Assembly (NCBI GenBank): GCA_947623755.1
Contig: CANQHB010000001.1
Coordinates: 1 to 33,404 of the forward strand
Source of the DNA: an uncultured Bacilli bacterium
GTDB lineage: Bacteria; Bacillota_I; Bacilli_A; RF39; UBA660
Direction: 5' to 3'
Length of the DNA: 33,404 nt
The position numbers and the translations under genes are program-made. Below are positions 31,366 through 33,404 of this stretch, piece after piece. Under the pieces are notes generated by a model. The model had not been told where the DNA came from, did no database searches, and saw only the letters and a list, made by a program, of their open reading frames with translations. Within the stretch, counting starts at the first letter, position 1; every line of letters begins with the position of its first letter.

Positions 31366-31596
31366 TTACTTTAATATACTTTTAGGATAGGGCTTTCTAA
31401 TATCAGTTCTCCCAATTAGATAATCAACAGACACCCCATAAAAATCCGCCAAAATATCAAGTCTTTCAATAGGAATAGATTGAATACCAAGCTCATATTT
31501 AGAATATTGTTGCTGAGTTGTATTTAGAAGTTTTGCTATATCCGATTGATTTAAGTCTTTATCTTCTCTAATCTCTTTAAGTTTAATAATATTCAT
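31366..31596 (-). CDS. XRE-family repressor, 76 aa
   Basis: A small HTH_3/Cro-CI protein. The helix-turn-helix spans about residues 16-38 (LNQSDIAKLLNTTQQQYSKY), followed by the family ending FYGVSVDYLIGRTD. Such 70-80-residue proteins act as dimeric repressors of nearby genes. It is divergent from the surface-protein gene. The spacer contains the palindrome CCTTATAAGG (31654-31663), located between the -35 and -10 of that gene's promoter, a likely operator. Confidence 0.88.
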   Translation of the reverse strand: MNIIKLKEIREDKDLNQSDIAKLLNTTQQQYSKYELGIQSIPIERLDILADFYGVSVDYLIGRTDIRKPYPKSILK

Positions 31597-31642
31597 ATTA
31601 AATACCTCTATTCTATATTATACTTACACTTAAAAAAGCGTA

Positions 31643-31671
31643 TTGACTTTAAACCTTATAAGGCGTATAAT
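31643..31671 (+). promoter_or_regulatory. Promoter of the surface protein with an internal operator
   Basis: TTGACT (31643-31648), 17 bases, TATAAT (31666-31671). The palindrome CCTTATAAGG at 31654-31663 fills the spacer, so a bound repressor, probably the divergent XRE protein, would shut the promoter. Confidence 0.78.
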
Positions 31672-31740
31672 AATATAAAAGTACACCTAATGAAATGTAA
31701 TTGTAAATGAAGTAGCACTTAATGAATAGGAGTAGGGAAG

Positions 31741-33249
31741 ATGAAAATTGAGAAATTAAATTATGGAAAAGAAAAAAATAAAAGAATGTTTTTATATGGC
31801 TTCATAGTGGCAGTAGTACTTCTTATTTTAGTAAATATCATTGCTAGTAAAGCCATGTACCGAAGAACTGAAAGTGTGCAGTTAGCAACCGGAACAGTCA
31901 ATTATTCCTTAGCTGATTTAAATATTATAGCTATGTATCAAGAAAAAGACAGTTATAATACTGAAGAAGATAAATATAAAAGTATTGAAGAAATACCAAC
32001 AAAAGGATATACTTTAAATAAAGAAAAATCCGTATGTAAAGTAAATAATGATAAAGAAGAAGAAATAGAAATAAAAATTATAAATAACAAAATAACAATA
32101 TCTAATATGACAAAGAAAGGTACAAAATGTTATTTATATTTTGATAAATATGTTAAATCTGGAATGCAAACATTAGCAGATTTGAAATTAAATAAAGATG
32201 GAATACTAGGAGATTCCGTAACAGGAACAGCATGTAATAATGGTTGTACAATAACAAATCAAAATGGAATATATGAAACCGAAGATGATGATGGAAAAAG
32301 TTATATATTCCGTGGAACAGTTGATAATAACTGGTTAAAGTTTGGAAAAATTAAAAATAGCCCAAATGATATCTGGTGGCGGATAATCCGGATAAATGGT
32401 GATGGAACAATAAGAATAATTTATGCCGGCGAAGGAACAAATTTTGGTACAACAGGAAATGGGACAAATGCATTGAATTATGTAGCATATAATACAAATT
32501 ATAATGATAATACGTATGTAGGTTATTACTATGGTTCAACAGGTGGAAACGATTTTAAAGCAACTCATTCAAATAGTACACCAAGTGATATAGCCAGTGC
32601 AACAAACAATTGGTTTAGTAACACTACTAATTTAAATGAAACCACTCAATTAAATCATATTGATGAAAATGCGGGATTTTGCAATAATAGACAAATTAGT
32701 ACAAATGTTAGAGAATGGTGGACAGGTGAAGGAACTGCAGATAGAGGAACCGGAACAGTAGTAACAGCTTACAAAGGAATGTATAATACCCAAACTGCCA
32801 CAGCAGTTTGGCGAACAGATGTAAATTATGCAAGTTTAAAGTGTAGTAGTAGTGCTAATAATTTTGAAGATAATGAAGATTATAAAAGAGATTATTATAC
32901 ATTAAAAGAAAAAGCAACAAGAGGTAATAAAGCTTTAGATTATCCAGTAGGACAAATTACCATGGATGAAGTAATACTTGCAGGAGGATTTGGAGGAAAA
33001 TCAAACTCTGGATATTGGTTAACTTCCAAAACTACCTATTGGACAATGTCTCCACGTTACATGTTCACCCTGAGTTATGTAGGCATGTTCACTGTGAATA
33101 GTAACGGCTACCTCGGCGACATTAAGGCGGACGACACTACTATTGGTATTCGCCCCGTAATCAATCTAAAACCTGATAACGTAACATTGCAAAATCCTAA
33201 TGGAGATAATAAAGGAACAACGTCAAATCCTTATATAGTTAGTGATTAA
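31741..33249 (+). CDS. Membrane-anchored surface protein with lectin-like variable C-terminus
   Basis: A 502-residue exported protein. Residues about 16-37 (MFLYGFIVAVVLLILVNIIA) form one membrane segment after a basic start, with no lipobox or obvious cleavage site. The outer part is Asn/Thr/Gly-rich with several paired Cys (CKVNN, TKCYLYF, TACNNGC, GFCNNR, LKCSSS). The C-terminus reads SGYWLTSKTTYWTMSPRYMF, then NSNGYLGD, then GIRPVINLKPD, the pattern of formylglycine-enzyme/C-type-lectin domains that are variable proteins in gut Firmicutes. The segment 33040-33165 has much higher GC than the rest. AGGAGTAGGGAAG precedes ATG. A role in adhesion or ligand binding is inferred. Confidence 0.75.
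   Translation: MKIEKLNYGKEKNKRMFLYGFIVAVVLLILVNIIASKAMYRRTESVQLATGTVNYSLADLNIIAMYQEKDSYNTEEDKYKSIEEIPTKGYTLNKEKSVCKVNNDKEEEIEIKIINNKITISNMTKKGTKCYLYFDKYVKSGMQTLADLKLNKDGILGDSVTGTACNNGCTITNQNGIYETEDDDGKSYIFRGTVDNNWLKFGKIKNSPNDIWWRIIRINGDGTIRIIYAGEGTNFGTTGNGTNALNYVAYNTNYNDNTYVGYYYGSTGGNDFKATHSNSTPSDIASATNNWFSNTTNLNETTQLNHIDENAGFCNNRQISTNVREWWTGEGTADRGTGTVVTAYKGMYNTQTATAVWRTDVNYASLKCSSSANNFEDNEDYKRDYYTLKEKATRGNKALDYPVGQITMDEVILAGGFGGKSNSGYWLTSKTTYWTMSPRYMFTLSYVGMFTVNSNGYLGDIKADDTTIGIRPVINLKPDNVTLQNPNGDNKGTTSNPYIVSD
33040..33165 (+). other. GC-shifted segment, possible variable region of the surface gene
   Basis: Codons for WTMSP to GIRPVI use CTG, CTC, GGC, CGC and CCC, rare elsewhere in this gene. 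In the 60 bases 33061-33120 I count 29 G/C, against 15 in 32461-32520. This points to sequence acquired from another source, as in retroelement- or recombination-driven diversification. No reverse transcriptase or template repeat is present in the window. Confidence 0.55.
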
Positions 33250-33254
33250 TTCTT

Positions 33255-33292
33255 CTTGCCAATATTGCTTTTCTTATTCAAATATTGGCAAG
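33255..33292. repeat. 12-bp hairpin after the surface gene
   Basis: CTTGCCAATATT (33255-33266) and AATATTGGCAAG (33281-33292) are perfectly complementary around a 14-base loop. No U-run follows, so it is probably an mRNA-end structure or a recombination-related repeat, not a terminator. Confidence 0.6.
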
Positions 33293-33310
33293 ATATGATT
33301 ATCTTTTTAT

Positions 33311-33337
33311 GGTAGAGTTAAACTCTACCTCTTTTTT
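33311..33337 (+). terminator. Terminator of the surface gene
   Basis: GGTAGAGT (33311-33318) pairs with ACTCTACC (33322-33329) around a three-base loop, followed by TCT7. The remaining bases to 33404 are AT-rich without a recognisable gene. Confidence 0.85.
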
Positions 33338-33404
33338 TAAATTCCTAAGTATAAAAAAATTTACTTCGCTAATATTAATATTAGAAATGGAGTTGTATTA
33401 CTTG

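Noticed and set aside
1..33404. tRNA or rRNA genes near the origin
   Set aside because: No T-arm or rRNA signature was recognised on either strand; the only stable RNA gene I can support beyond the candidate small RNAs is the SRP RNA.

Overview
The window is AT-rich DNA read with the standard code (Trp is TGG and TGA acts as a stop). Its backbone is the origin of replication of a low-GC Firmicute of the class Bacilli. The order jag-yidC-rnpA-rpmH / oriC / dnaA-dnaN-recF-gyrB-gyrA / SRP RNA-tadA-dnaX-ybaB-recR-bofA / holB-ricT-trmN6-like-pth-mfd closely follows the Bacillus pattern. ComK and BofA homologues, ParB-type parS sites and Noc-type sites support Bacilli. The streamlined proteins and the style of the surface protein at the right end suggest a gut-associated lineage near Erysipelotrichales or RF39; that placement is inference.

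Region 1 (1-7990) is accessory. It holds remnants of a mobile element (a broken HTH replication-type gene, a frameshifted TnpV, a truncated amidase) and three defence or toxin modules, all on the minus strand: a compact BcgI-like restriction-modification operon with its own C-protein-like regulator, a Fic protein with a VbhA-like N-terminus, and an AbiEi/AbiEii pair whose promoter lies inside a long inverted repeat.

Region 2 (8001-11512, minus strand) is the left replichore housekeeping group: an rRNA m5C methyltransferase, jag/khpB, yidC, rnpA, rpmH and an unrecognised 97-residue gene with a perfect-consensus promoter. Region 3 (11570-13528) is the bipartite origin, with DnaA boxes on both sides of dnaA.

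Region 4 (12034-30871, plus strand) holds DNA replication, repair and translation-quality genes. A ComK-family gene sits between dnaN and recF. Between gyrA and the SRP RNA gene is a gene-free 600-base stretch with a perfect DnaA box and five ParB-type parS sites. Two perfect Noc-type palindromes lie inside recF and the trmN6-like gene.

Region 5 (30872-33404) is accessory again. It has two tandem copies of a short terminator-ended RNA gene running convergently into a tiny hydrophobic peptide gene, a candidate type I toxin-antitoxin locus in which the RNA and the toxin leader share a 5' motif. It also has an XRE repressor divergent from a large membrane-anchored surface protein, whose C-terminal segment has abruptly different base composition and resembles a C-type-lectin variable domain.

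The most unusual items are the sRNA/peptide locus, the chromosome-organisation sites (parS and Noc), ComK beside the origin, and the possibly diversified surface protein.
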